Of a DNA stretch of 64,000 bases, positions 37,501 to 50,327 are shown piece after piece. Under the pieces are notes generated by a model. The model saw only the letters and a program-made list of their open reading frames with translations. It was not told the origin of the DNA and searched no databases. The stretch lies in contig NC_031768.1 of the NCBI RefSeq assembly GCF_001522545.3, forward strand, positions 80,571,769-80,635,768. Reading direction: 5' to 3'. Position 1 is the first letter of the stretch. Every line of letters begins with the position of its first letter. Source of the stretch: Parus major. Its lineage: Eukaryota > Chordata > Aves > Passeriformes > Paridae. The position numbers were made by a program, and so were the translations under genes.

Positions 37501-40500
37501 TGCCTCTGTGTAAATCATATCTTAGGGTTTAAAGAGTGCCATGGACCTTGCTCTTTAGAGGTAGGTGGCACAGGAAACCAGGAAAGCATCTGTTAAAATG
37601 TAATCTCAGTACTTGCTGGTTCCATTACCCTGAAGTCTCTCAGAACAGATGTGCAAGCTATAGTTACTTAAAATTTTACTGCATGAATGAACATGTGGCT
37701 TAGAGAAAGCAGCCACTGAAGCACAGGAGATTCCCTGTTTAGCTGTTGGTTTCACAGAACTCTGTGATAGAGTTCAGGTTCCATCTGGTAGGAGTTTGTG
37801 CCCCAGGCAAATACATGTAGATTCACACCAAGAGATCAATCATAGGCCTGTTTTACAATGAGTTCTAGTCTTTGGAAGAAGAGGAGCAGTCACTATAAAA
37901 GTAAATATTTTTTTCTTCAATGAGCTAAAAAACGTATTTTCTTAATTCTTATCTAACATAGGAAAATGTTCAAGTGAATAAATAAGTCAGTCGGCTTCTG
38001 CCAAGTTATCTTACCAAGTAATAAACCAGCCCATTTTTGAATTGAATGTATTAAACTAGAATTTTCTTTAGTATGGTGTTTTTTTAGAGATGGTAAAGTG
38101 GTCCAGATAACATGATTTATCATTTTCCCAGGCATATTCCTGATGTGTGTACTCTCAAGTCTAGCTGAAACTCTGGCAAGGGATGGAGTTTCCTCTGGTT
38201 CCTATGCATAATTATTGTGCTTCTTGCATGAGAGTGAATTCTTTTATTACTTTATTACTTATTTTGCTACTGATCTATATATTCATCCTTATTCCATTTT
38301 CCAGTAATACATTATGCAATAAAACATCTGGCATTTGGTATTTGTTCTCCCATCCCTTCCCTGCGGGTAAAGGTGAACACACTGCAGCACGTTCTGGTGG
38401 GAGCTGGGACTGAGTATGTTCGGGTTTTTGGGTCACTTTTATTTTTTTATAAATGTTAAAAATCCCACTGATTTATTTGATTCTATGTTTGTGCTTCTTT
38501 TTGTTTCACTCTATGAGATAATACCAGTTTAACGCTTCTGCCTTTTGGACATTTGTGACGTTCAGGCCTTGTTCAGGTCAATGAGAGAAGTGCAGCGTCT
38601 TCAACCAGCCAACAGGGATGGCTGTGGCTGCTGGGGCTCCTCAGACCATGTCCAAGGTCCAGCTCTGCCACAGCTTCCTACATGGTCATGGAAAAAACAC
38701 TGTGTAATGGGAAGGGATAGCATCCTTCTCCCACATGCTGCTTTATACCCCATAAGCTTTCAGAGGTCACCACACTTAATTGCCAGTCTCATCTCAGGCA
38801 TTTGAGTTAGGTTGTCCCAAGAGCAGGACAGCAGCAAATTGTTTTGATAGATGAGGTTCACTCTTTAAAGCTTCTTGGAACTCTCTTCCCTTCTCTTGTC
38901 ATCAGCTGCATCTTTGAGTTACCACTCCTGACCCCAGCATTTCTTCCCAGCACTCTTTGCCTCTTTGTGTGGAGTTCCACTATGAAGTTGTGGCTCTGGT
39001 TTAGGAAATTATTCCCATGTGAGTTTTGTGTCAGAGCCTCAGAGAAATCCTCGGGCTTTCCCAGATGAGACACACGTAGCTGACACACTCAAGAGTGAAG
39101 CAAGCTTAGTGCAAGCAGAACTCACAGATACAAGGCCAGCTTACTTACACTGCCCCCGTGTTCCTATTTCCGTGTCGGGAAGACTGGAACCTGTCCCAGG
39201 GACAAAGTAGTCCAGGAGGAAAGGTGGAAAAGGCAGAATAGCACATGCCCACTTCTCAAACAGCTTTGCAGAGTAAACAAAAAGGCCTTCTTCCATCTTG
39301 ATTGTTTCTCAGTGTTGGCCTTTTTACACCTATACAAACAGGTGTGATCTGTCTTGCTCTATCTCTGCCAGGATTGCAGGCAGCACCAGCCACCACTGAC
39401 AGCTGTTTTTCCGGATATAGCCTGTCAAGATGGAAGGAATGAGTCAGTGTTATGAAGAGCAAGAGCAACACAATTAACACCTATTTCATGTGTGTTCCTG
39501 CCTCTTTTTGTTGCAGATGAGGGTCTTGAATTGTTGGGGTTTTCAGCACTACCATTCCTAGGTGTCCTAGCTGTGCAGTAGCACTGATGAGATCCATACA
39601 CACACACCCTGAGGTGCAGACTCGCCCTGTAGGATAGTTAGGAAAATTCTCCTTGTTGGCACCTCTTCAAAGGCTGCTTCTCAGCCCCAGCTTTGGAAGA
39701 CGACTAAGATTAGTTGTGGGAGAGAGCCCTGTGACAGCCTCCTGCTGCTGTCACAGGTTTGTTTTCAGAAGCCAAACGTTGGTGTCCTGCCAAGCTGGAT
39801 ACCTGGCAGTGGGAACACAGATGTGATGGTGCCTGGGGGCATGTTTATGCACTACAGGCTGTTTCCTATAGGTGGAGTGAGTTGTTTAACACTCTGTGGT
39901 GGTTCTTCACGTTTGCAGGATTGTTTGGTAGCTACAGCATCACTCAGGGCACTCTTACAAATTAATTTTAAAACTCGTTTTTTACATATAATAATAAGAA
40001 AAAAATGGTCTCCAGCCTTCAGAGAATGGAAGGAAAATTTCCTGTCAAAGGAAGTTCTGAAGACAGTGGGATTGCTACAGGATTAATTAATAGAGGTTTA
40101 AAATATTATTTCAGCTGTTTCTAATCACTCATCATCTCCCTCCGGTATCCTAGGGACTCAGGATGGGCAGACTCTGTGGTCTCAGCTTTGTTTGTTATTT
40201 GGAGGGGGAAAAAAATCATTGCTTTTCAGGCTTTCAGCACTCTTAAGAATCTTCTCTTCCTTTAAAGCTGGTCTCAAAACCCACTCACTGGCAAAGCCAT
40301 TGCTCCCACCCTCTGTTAACATCCAAAATCTCTCACATGACAAGAACATTCTCTACCTGATGCTGAAGAGTGCCTGTTACTGTATGCTGCAGATTAAATG
40401 TCTTGTGCTTAGGCCTGTGAACATGTTCTTGAGGGGTTAATTGGGATGTGGGTTCACAGAGCATCCGGTAACTGCTGGAGCATCCCGGTAACTGCTGGAG

Positions 40501-40918
40501 CATACTCCATGGTCAATGTGGTCTGATCCAGGGAGCTTGTTCCCTGGCGCCGGGGGATCAAGCGTGCAAAGGGCTATTTCCACAAAATAGCTGAGGTTTT
40601 GTAAGTTCACAGCTAGTGAACCTTCCAGTCAGATGTTGATGCGACCGTACCCTGTTAGTGTGCTCCCCAGGATAAGTCTCAAATATTCAAGTAGGACTCT
40701 TATCAGACAAATAAAATAATAGTTAAAACTACCCAGAGACATCTAATGCTCTTAATCAGCCTTAAAAAGGAATAGTTTATAAACAAGACTGTGTTTTGAA
40801 ACTAAGTTTTGACAAAGAGAAGTGACTCAATGTAATTCTTCTGGGTGTGGATATAAAATACCAAATCTGGCTTGGTTCTCACAGACCGTTGAGTGTCCAC
40901 ACAAACATCCTTTTCATA
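28513..40918. other. Gene-free intergenic stretch
   Basis: Twelve kilobases of AT-rich sequence without supported exons or a recognised long repeat. Minor items are a (CCAG)n run at 34923-34940, an A-rich run at 35302-35320 and an imperfect 20-bp tandem duplication at 40461-40500. Open frames up to about 126 codons occur but resemble no family I know. Confidence 0.55.
40461..40500. repeat. 20-bp tandem duplication
   Basis: GGTAACTGCTGGAGCAT occurs twice at a 20-base interval. A GC-rich word, TGGCGCCGGGGGATC, lies 40 bases to the right. Confidence 0.85.
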
Positions 40919-40980
40919 TAGAATCATACAATGGTTTGGACTGGGCTGTTAAAGATCATCTAGCTTCAAACTTCCTGCCA
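40919..40980 (-). mobile_element. CR1 LINE 3' end, left part (split by an LTR)
   Basis: The plus strand reads TAGAATCATACAATGGTTTG, then AAAGATCATCTAG and CTTCCTGCCA, the reverse complement of the CR1 3' terminus. The copy stops where the LTR at 40981 begins and resumes at 41938. Confidence 0.9.
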
Positions 40981-41937
40981 TGGTATTAATATCCAACTGC
41001 TGAGAGATGCCTCTGACCGAATTAAGGTGAAAACAAGACCATATGTGGAAGTCCGTAATACAATTTTATTTAACAATAAATGTGAGGTAGAGAGAGAGAA
41101 AAAAATAAAAGAGTGAGAAGAAAGAGAGAGGGATCAAATAGCAGGTAGTCTCAACCCATGGATCCAGCAGCATCCTGTCCTGTTCATCCTTCTTCACCCT
41201 GAATTTCTTCATGGTGGTGGTCTCAAAGTCATTCAAAACTTTTTATTCACTCTTTATACACCTTAGCAAACAAAGGGTCATTGGCTACACGGTTCTATTT
41301 TCTATTGGTTAAATTAGTCCCTCACTTCTAATTCTAATTAGTCCACATGCCCTGCCTTTCTCTTTTTTTGAGGTCAGTCAGTTTCTTGGGATGCTGATCT
41401 GTGAGTTGGGGGTTGCAATCTCTCTCTGCTAGAACTACCTTTTACCCTATCCAAGCTGATTTCAGCTGAGCTGGCTTTCCAAGTGGGCCATAAATCCTGC
41501 ATTATCTGTGATACACTCTTCTCTCCCCACTTTGTTAACCTTCCCCTAGGTCTGAGATAACACCCAAGACAATAGTACCACCTTTATCTTATCTCAGGTT
41601 CCTGCTGTGGTGGCTTAACTTACAGTCTAGTTTCCGGGTATATTCAGGGGGCTTTGCTGTTCATTGGTGGTCACGGATGCCATCTGCCCCATAACTTAGA
41701 GTGATCTTTGTCTGACCAGTGATATGACAACAAGCAGTTACTTTTTTATACAGTTTTTCACAGTGCGAATTTTTGTCTGGATGCGTTACCTGGGATGTGC
41801 TAACCAGATCTCACCTCCACCAGGACTGGAGTTAGTGCCATCCTGCTGCTCCCTTCTCTGCTTATCTCATGGCAAAGTCCTTCTGTGGCCTTCACAGTGT
41901 TTGAGACAGACAGCTGTGGTCTGTAAGTCTTTATGCA
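40981..41937 (-). mobile_element. Solo endogenous-retrovirus LTR inserted into a CR1 copy
   Basis: A 957-bp insertion interrupts CR1. On the minus strand it starts TGCATAAAGAC and ends TTAATACCA, giving the TG...CA ends of LTRs. It has a TATA-like box (TGTATAAAG, 41259-41252) and a poly(A) signal (41070-41065) in the right order. CATGG is present at both junctions (40979-40983 and 41936-41940), compatible with a target duplication that overlaps the element ends. No internal retroviral genes are present, so it is a solo LTR left by recombination. I cannot assign the family. Confidence 0.75.
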
Positions 41938-42179
41938 TGGTCAGGGACCCTTTCACTTCACCAGGTTACTCAAAATCCATCTAGGCTGGCCTTGACACTT
42001 CCAGGGATGGGGCATTCACAGCTTCTCTGGGCCACCTGTGCCCATGCCTCACCACCCTTACAGTAAAGAATTTCCTCCCCATATCTAATCTAAACCTGCC
42101 CTCGCTCAGCTTAAAACCATTCCCACTTGTCCTATCACTACATGACCTTGTAGGAAGTTCCTCTAAAGCTTTCTTGTAG
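41938..42179 (-). mobile_element. CR1 LINE fragment, right part (split by the LTR)
   Basis: The CR1 antisense sequence continues: CTTCCAGGGATGGGGCATTC, CAGTAAAGAATTTCCTCCCC, TATCACTACATGACCTTGTA and AGCTTTCTTGTAG. Together with 40919-40980 it forms one copy older than the LTR. Confidence 0.92.
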
Positions 42180-43531
42180 TGTCTTTTCTGAGGTGTGGTC
42201 CATGGCAAGCTAAACAAAGGTACATGGGCAGGTAATGGCCAATGTTTATTAGCATGAGAAAATAGCAGCTGAAAGGTCTCTTAAACCAAATCATAACAAA
42301 CTATTCTATTTTTTATTAGTCTTGCCTGCTCTTTTCTGTATGCAGGTTTTATTGATGGTCCTCAAGCTGAGCCAGAATATGTATCATGAATTATTCTGAC
42401 CTTGCTCAGAACAATTTTATATGTTTGCATTTGTGCCTGTAAAAGACTCTCTCATAACCCATATCTGAACATTGCCATATGTATTTGCCACATCGTAAAA
42501 GTATGTAACGTCATTCTCCTCTGGGGATTAAAGGCAGCACTGTTTAATGACAGGGACTAAATGTCCTTGATCACAGTGGGCCATGCCCTAAGCAATCTGT
42601 TAAAAGGATTTTATACCTCCAACAATGGCCCTAGATTAATCAAAAAAGAAAAAAGAAGCTGCAACAAAACAAGCTTCCACACAAAATGGAAGTCTAAGCC
42701 CTGTCTGCAGCAGGGATGTACCTCCTTGTTACAGTCCCTACATCAGTCCCTTTGCTGCCACTGTGCCCAGTGCAATACATCAGTTTAGACTCACCTCTTG
42801 TTACTGCATGCAGCTTCCCCAGTTTCTTGTTTAGTGCCACAAGAATTATTTCTATCTGCAGTTACTGCACTTGCAATCAGAAGACCTATGGCACTCAGCA
42901 TTTTAACAGTCTGGCAGAAAAAAGGATTATAGCTGAGAACCTACTGAAAGATGGCTTTGCTCTTAGGCCACTATGATGGACAGGTGAAACTCCTCTGTTT
43001 TGACACATGCTTCCCATGTGATCCTAAAAAAAACCCTGTTCAGTTATGGTGCAGGTCGTCTTCAGAAAAATGGGAATCCCGGGAGACTGGAGAAAGAGCC
43101 ACGTGTGGGAAGATGGGAAACATTTTGACACCATAGTTACAGAGAGCTCGCCAGAAGGAACACACAGTTAATATAAACAGGACCATTTCATGCCTCAAGT
43201 TGTTCAGTTACAAACCCTGGAACAAGATACTGTAAGAAATAGAGCCGAGTTCAATGTATATTTGATGTACCGCTGCTGTTTTGCTTGGCAGCTGCTCTGG
43301 TGATCAATACACTGTGGAGCAGGACTGTCACCCCCACTTAAGAGTCATTAGGATGATGCATGACTCTGCAATCCTCTCAAAATGTTGAGTGCTGAGTAGC
43401 TTATTAGCAGTCACACCATTTCCTTACCCTTGCCTCTCCAGAGTCAAAGCTGAAATACATTTTCTCCTGATAAAGGTCAGGGAACCAGTTTATATGCAAA
43501 CTGTGGTATTAAAGTCTTCACGGGATTTGAA
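42180..43531. other. Gene-free stretch
   Basis: No exons or confidently recognised repeats were found. Confidence 0.5.
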
Positions 43532-43582
43532 CAGGTTGGACCAGATGGTCCTTGAGGTCCCCGCCAACCTGGTATTTCATGG
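43532..43582 (+). mobile_element. Short CR1 3'-terminal fragment
   Basis: AGGTTGGACCAGATGGTCCT, then TGAGGTCCCCGCCAACCTGG and a degenerate ATTTCATGG end, matches the last about 50 bases of CR1. Confidence 0.75.
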
Positions 43583-45872
43583 TTAAAACAAAGTTTAAAT
43601 TTATTTGTTTGGATGGAAACTTACTAATATACCGATAGTTTTTGTTCTTAGTTATGCAATTAAGCACAGAACATGGGTAATTAATCCATTGCAGATTGGA
43701 CCCTGAGAGGAGCAGATATGGTGGTCCTTGACTACCGAAATTTGATCAATTGTTGTAACTGATGGAAAAAACATGTTCAGAAAGAGAAACAGAGTTAGCA
43801 GGACTAATGAGGACTTACCTCCTCCCTCCATGTGTGTTTTTGCAGTACCTCAAATAGAGCCCACTATAGTTTTCTTTTTAGGGCTCTTGTTTCTAAGCTA
43901 AGGTATTGGCATTGTCTTGTTCCAGAACTGGGTATCAAGGTCAAACTGAATGTCACAAACAAAGTAGGATATCAGAGTGCCACTGTCCACCTTAATTTTG
44001 TGAATTCTGTGACTCTGGAGATTATTAGGTCCTCAATAGCCCAACTCCAGCTCCAGCTCCTCCTGTTTGTCTGCCAACTTTTCCCAAACCTGACACTACT
44101 TTTTGTGCCAAGGGCAGGAGAGGCATCTTATCTCCCTTTCATCAGTTTTATGCCTCCTTCATATATTTCACTCTTTTGGAACTACTTGACTTGAAACTAC
44201 TCATTTCGGTATTCAATAGAGCTATAATCCTGTGGGGTCCTATAAAATTTCTTTTCCTTTCCCCCCCTTCCTCCTCCTGCAATCTTCCATAAGTCAGGGA
44301 ATAAGGTTGTGAAGGACAAGGGTAATTTCTGACATTTCTTTATAGGTCATTCCCATAATACACAGAGCACCCACAGGCTTAGTCACATCATGCAGGGTAT
44401 GGTTGGATAATCTTGTCTGCCACAGCACAGAACATCTTAGCAGCTGTTCTACCTAAGCAAAATGAGCAAGGAAAGAAACAAATGATACTTTTAGAGTTTC
44501 TTCTCATGCTGTAAAAATATGATTTTCACATGTAGTGCTGAAATCAGTAGGAGAGACTTAGGCATTGTAGATCCCACTGCAATTTTTGCAGAACATCATA
44601 AGGAGACATGCATCCAATCTTCTTAATGGAAGCAACCAAATGGTACCCTGAATTGTATCCAGCTAAGTAATCTTTTAAAAGTCAGAACCTCAGAACCCCC
44701 ATGGTCTGTATAGTCAATGAAAAGAGGGAAGTGCCTTTGGAAGCTTACAGTGCCTTTGGAAATGAACATCTCGCCTGTAATGGACAAGAACTGTTTACTC
44801 AGTTTTGGAAATTTAGAGTGTAAATTACTTGTCCAAAGTACCTAGACTTAACCCCATCCAGACTCTCCTTGTGATCCTCAGTGATCATGAGACCAAGGGA
44901 AAATTCTGTCCCAGGTAAGTATAATTTACAGTTCTTCCCATCTTCATTATCAGTTGCAGATGCTGCAGTGCAGATGTGGTGTGCTGGTAGTATTTGATGC
45001 TCGACATCCATAAGATGACTGCAGAACAACAGCAGGTGACTTCCTCTGTTTCATCAATGAGGTCTTAATCATTCATGAGGATTATACATACAAGATATTT
45101 TTTTACAATCTATTATTTATTATTACCTCATATCCTAAACTTACATTTAGCCATGTAGAAAAAAATTAGTGAAGTAACTGTTTAAAATTTCTTCTCAGTA
45201 TGAAAATGAGAAAGATTGTTTTTAAGTAGGACATCAAAAAAGTGATGGGTTCAAGTGATTATCAGACTTAATGAACACAAATCTGGGTTTCTGATACTCT
45301 GTAATATCACCATATAAAATGTCACTAGGGTGTCTCACCCCAAATGCCTCAGTTTCTCTTGGAAAAAAAACTCTGTATTTCTCATGCTAGTGTGAATACT
45401 AATTTACTAACATTTCCAAAGCAGTTTGTGCTGTTCAGATGAAAGACTTTTCTAAATGCAAAGTATTATTACATGGTAAGTTCATGACTGGAGCACATTT
45501 TTAAAACAAACCATATGAAAAGCAGAATTAAGAGTGGAAATGCTGATCCAGCCATTAATTGCTTCACATCAGAGAGTGGGCAGAGGGTCTCCTTTTATGT
45601 TGTTTATTTCAAACAAACAACTCTGGGAATCTCCTGTGGAAATGAAAATCAAAAACCAAAGCTGTTTCATGGGTATTTTTGGTTTATCTCCACATGAATC
45701 TTAAATTCATCATGTGGAGAGAATGTGGAACACATTTTTTCCCCCCGTATACACTGACTTTCCCACAATGAATAAAATCCATTTTCTTGCACAGTTTGTC
45801 TTCTTGCTCACCCTTGGGTAACAAAATAACCCAGAAAGCAGGAACACCCTGTCCCTGAACCCTGTTGAAAAC

Positions 45873-45908
45873 TAAGTAAATAAATAAATAAATAAATAGA
45901 TAAATAAA
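45873..45908. repeat. (AAAT)n microsatellite
   Basis: About eight AAAT units with one GATA interruption. Confidence 0.95.
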
Positions 45909-46520
45909 AGGAAAAGAGGGATGACTTGGAAGGTTCCCAGGGATGACTCAAAGGGTTCCCAGACAAACCTGCCCTATTTAACTTCACATACACAGTGACC
46001 ACAGACACATGAACCCTGGAGCTCCTAATTCCTGATCTATTGCTCAGCAATGAGTAATAAACCCTTGCTCAGTGACTCACACAGGCTCTGAAATACAGCC
46101 AAGTGTCAATAAGCATCCAGGTTTAGAGAATGTGAGTGGGAAGGGGAAGGTCTCTTGTATCTGCCTGTGCTGGGACGGGGGAGAAGCCTGGCAGGCTGCA
46201 AAGATATGTCTGCACTTTTAGTTATGGCTGTTGGTACACAGACTGTCATACCAGAGCCTCCAGCACATTTAGTACTCCAAAACAATTTTGCTTCTGTACT
46301 TCATCTTCTCTTCCACCTTCCTTCCAGCACACATGTTGACTTTCTTTTTCAGATTTAATCCTTCGGTTTTCAAGATGCCACTGCTACAGATACAGCATCT
46401 AACTGGAAGTTAGATGTCAGTAGAGACCCTTCTCTCGCTGCAGGGAAGTTTGGCTTTTCCCAGAGAACACTGATGTGAATACCCAGTAATGCAGGCAGCC
46501 AGCTTCAACAAAAGAAAAAT

Positions 46521-46553
46521 GTTTATAAACTGTTTATAAACAGTTTACAAACT
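46521..46553. promoter_or_regulatory. Three tandem 11-bp palindromic forkhead-like sites
   Basis: GTTTATAAACT, GTTTATAAACA and GTTTACAAACT are directly adjacent with a period of 11 bases, close to one DNA turn. Each is near-palindromic and resembles the forkhead core (RYAAAYA) on both strands. This is a motif match only. Confidence 0.4.
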
Positions 46554-49500
46554 GTAGTGAACAAGGCATACAAATTGGGCTCATAACAGGTGGATTCTAA
46601 GGGTTAATCCTAGTTTGTTTTATCTGTTTAAATATTAGACAGCACTTAAAGATACACCTCCACTCTTTAGGATGAAAGGAGTCAGGCACTTCCCAGCTGG
46701 TGATTCACAACCCCTTACGTGCTTATCTTAGGATGGGAGAAAGTGGCCTCTGGTGATATCTTTCTCTGTTTGCTCAAGATTAGGCTCTGCTCATTTAAAT
46801 TATCCCTCCTGTTTTCAGCAGTTAAACAACATCTAATGTCTTAGGAGCATTTTGTATAATTTTGGGCTTCAAAGGTCCTTTATTCATTTTGCTGTGTTAT
46901 ACGATTTTTTATTACACAGCAATGGCAACTTGACACTTGTGCAAGTGATAGTTTGTCTTGTGATAAAAAGATGGTATCCATTTCCTCTTTATTATTCTGG
47001 TGGTTCAGTTTTGAGAATCTGTCCCACTAACCCTCAGCTGCTCCCTGCACTGAACTCTTACATATTGTGCTGTAGTGACAAAAGAGAGGGTTCTTAGGAG
47101 CTGTCCATGTTGACATTCACAGCTCCATTTCAGTGAAATATGCACTGCTGCATACTTTCCACCCACACACTGCTGCTAGGTGCATGATGTATGGAAATGT
47201 TTGGATTTTAACAGGTCTTCAGAATTTAGAGGTTATCTATAACTTGTGCATGTACTTTGGACTTGGAATCTCTCTACCTTTCTTCCCTCTGATTCTTTCC
47301 ATTGCTGTCTCTAGTGATGTCGGGAAACAGACAGGGCTTTCACTGATTTAGATATGAGTTTTGGACACCAGTCATTTTGTTATCAAATTGCCTTCTGTGA
47401 TTCCTGGGAAGCGTCTCCTCACTTATAAATGGCTCACTGCAATCTTTGCTGCTTGCAGATTTCTCTGTATCAGTGATGGATTGTCTCCACTCAGCTCTAG
47501 AGAATGAGCTTATTCATCAGCATTGCATATGCCAATAGGTGTTAGTGGAGTTAGTCTGAGCTCCCTAGGGATGGGCCTGTGGCTATTTCCTTCCCTCTTA
47601 ATTTAGAAGCAACACAAATTAGTTCATCATTTAAGATTCATTATGGCATAAATTACGTTCACCATTACAATGATTTATGTTTTCCCTTTGTATTAAATGG
47701 CAATTCATAAGGAATTAACTTTCATATGTGGCATTTTCCATGGGTTGAAAAGCCTCTGGAAGCCTCCTAGACTTCTGCATGGATCCAATAGCCTGTATGG
47801 GTATGCTGCCAGCATTTGCACTTCACAGCTACAAGGACTCCTCTTACTTTGCCTACTAATTCATTCATCCCCTTTGCAATGTCACAATTCCCCACTGTGG
47901 CCTAAAGAATGTCTATTTCCAAAAAAAAACCCAACCCAAACTCATTTCTGCCTGGTTCAATGTTATAATTGCTGTCTTCTCCCTCCTCTTAAAAAAAAAA
48001 AAAAAAAAGCCAAAACCAAAAACAACACCCCTCTCTGACACACAGGGTTGGCAACTTGGGCTGCAGAAGTTTACAACATCAGCAGAGCCAGCTGCTGTCC
48101 ACCTCCTTTGCCAGAAGTTGATTTCTCAGTGCAGAGTCAGCAGAAGCACATGTCTGCCCAGCTCCCAGCAGCTTCAGTGCAAAGCTGGGCTTCAGCTGGA
48201 GCTTGGCAGGCCACTATTTTTAATGATGGGCAGCAGCTTTGATTAGAAAATGAACACACTGATTAAAATTCCTTTCTACAGCTGTCTCATGCATTCAGGT
48301 TCCATGAAATAAAGTCTATTACCCAAACTGTCAAATCTTCTCAGCAGAGTATCTGAGAGGTTTATTTCAGTGAACCATCAAAAACAATTTACTTTTAGCA
48401 GTGCAAGTTTTCCTGTATTTTTATTAAATGGCCTTTTAAAGTGTTAATTTCCTACTTTCTGGTTTTTGTATCTCAAATAAATAGGTACTCCTAACTACAA
48501 GCACTCAGGAGAAATGCTGCTTGTTAGGAATGAAGAGATAAGGTCAGTGATATAAGGGTGCTAAGATTCTGCTGGTGTGAAAAGAAATGTCAATAAAAGC
48601 TATGTTGATTTCTATCAGTCAAAAATATAGGCCCATTGACTTAAAAAATGTTAGCCCTCCTTTATTTTGAGATGTGTAAAAGACTCAAAGTCTCCTAAAA
48701 TCATACCCAAAGGCTTTTTGAAAGCTTTTTTTGGAGGTGAACAGACAAAAATTTTGAAAAGCTTTGTATTGCTGAAAAAGAGCACTTAATGAGAAAACCA
48801 GCAAACATTTCTGCTTTACTTATGGAAATAACATGTTTTTATGCCACATGATTTGAAGCCTGTCACTTTTTAAAAATTGCATAGGTCTCTGCAAAACTGA
48901 CTTTACACACATTTTTTTTGAATGGCATCAAGACTGAGAGCTCTGCCCAAGGTAGGAAAGCATGTCAGCAGCTGAGTACATCTGTACCTGTTCTGCAGCT
49001 GACCTTTCAAGCTACTTCTCACTTTCAGCTGTTTACTTTGCTTATCAGTCCTGTACTTCACCAATAGAGCTCTGAAGAGCTCTGTCATGCATAACTGGAT
49101 GCACAGCAAAGGTCAGTGAGAGGCTGCTGCCCTCTGTGAACTGGTTATCGCTCGGAAATTTTGTGCTGGTGTTTTCCCTCTCCCAAAGAGTTTAAAGGAG
49201 GCACGCTTTTGGATACAGCACTAATGAGCTGATTTCACCAGGAGGCCATGGTTGCAGTTTCACTTGATAGCTCCTGATTGTTAATGGCAGAGTTTATACA
49301 ATTATACAGAGGCCAGTCAAGTTAAAGCAGATTTCTAAGGGGGTCTGTACCCTACCAGCACCAGTTTCTCTAAGAGCCTGAGAAATCTTCAACAAATGAA
49401 TTCTTCCAGTCCTTACTCGTACTACAGTTCTTATTGGAGACTTGCCTGCTAAGGAAGATATCCTTTGAGGATAGGGATGAGTATGAAGAGCATTATATAA

Positions 49501-49704
49501 ATATAGCACTTGCAGACTGCTCCACCTAACATTAGTAAGCCTTCTTAGATGAATGAGATTCAAAAAATGAAGGGATTACAACTGCTCGGTTGTAGAAGAT
49601 GAGTGGAGAAATGCTTTGCATGTAGGCATGCAGGTTTCTTTATGATATTTTTCTTATGATATCCAGTTTTATCTGGCTCTGAAATAATTTTCAGAATGTT
49701 CACT

Positions 49705-49945
49705 TGTTGCACTATATTAGGAACGGCGAGAAGTACAACATGACTGTCTTAGCTGCATTGTCTAAGAGAGTAAGATTTATTGTCTTTGATCTTCATTTAT
49801 AGACATGCTCAAGAAGGTCCAAGAGGTAAAACTGTCTTTGGTCATTAAAACAACACATCACCATCATTGGTTAATTGAAACACCACCCCTTGACTGTTTC
49901 TTGGAAGTAAACAACAAGGATCCTAAACAACACCTGCAAAGGTAT
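49705..49945 (-). mobile_element. LTR-like arm, minus orientation (left half of an inverted pair)
   Basis: It begins TGTTGCAC and carries, on the minus strand, a TATA-like TCTATAAA (49803-49796) and AATAAA (49781-49776). It aligns end to end with the reverse complement of 50083-50327, with shared words including GGAACGGCGAGAAG and CACATCACCATCATTGG. It is best read as the 3' part of an LTR facing left. Confidence 0.6.
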
Positions 49946-50082
49946 GGATGCTAAATATGAGCAGAAGCAGGGAGCACAGTGCCTGTGGAAAAGCAGGCTG
50001 CATCATTTTTTCAGTCTCACCTGGGAAAGTGGCCTGGGAGTTCATAAGGAGGAATTAAAACAATCCTCAGAAATAGAAAACA

Positions 50083-50327
50083 GCCTTGCAGGTGCTGTTT
50101 GTCAGTTTCTTGTTTTCTTGCAAGAGAAGGTGGAGGGGTGGTGAACCCCACTGACCAATGATGGTGATGTGCTAGTTTACTGACCAATAAGAGTTTTACT
50201 TTTCTGTACTTTTCACGTATCGTTCTATAAAAGAAGATCTGAGGTAATAAACCTTGGAGGAACTCTCCTGTTCAACTCACAAGAAAGTCTGTATCGTTCT
50301 TCTCGCCGTTCCAAATAGAGCGACACA
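50083..50327 (+). mobile_element. LTR-like arm, plus orientation (right half of an inverted pair)
   Basis: It has TATAAAAG at 50226-50233, AATAAA at 50246-50251, and a terminal CTTCTCGCCGTTCC and GACACA end, giving LTR signals in the correct order. About 137 bp of non-shared sequence separates it from the left arm. No primer-binding site or viral gene follows. A foldback DNA transposon is a less likely alternative because both arms carry TATA and poly(A) signals. Confidence 0.62.

Larger units (their letters stand above)
43583..49704. other. Gene-free intergenic stretch
   Basis: No supported exons. It contains an (AAAT)n repeat at 45873-45908, the 11-bp palindrome array at 46521-46553 and a poly(A) run at 47992-48008. 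Confidence 0.55.

Noticed and set aside
40540..40560. TGGCGCCGG word resembling a retroviral lysine primer-binding site
   Set aside because: Only the first eight bases match, and no LTR end or retroviral gene flanks it.
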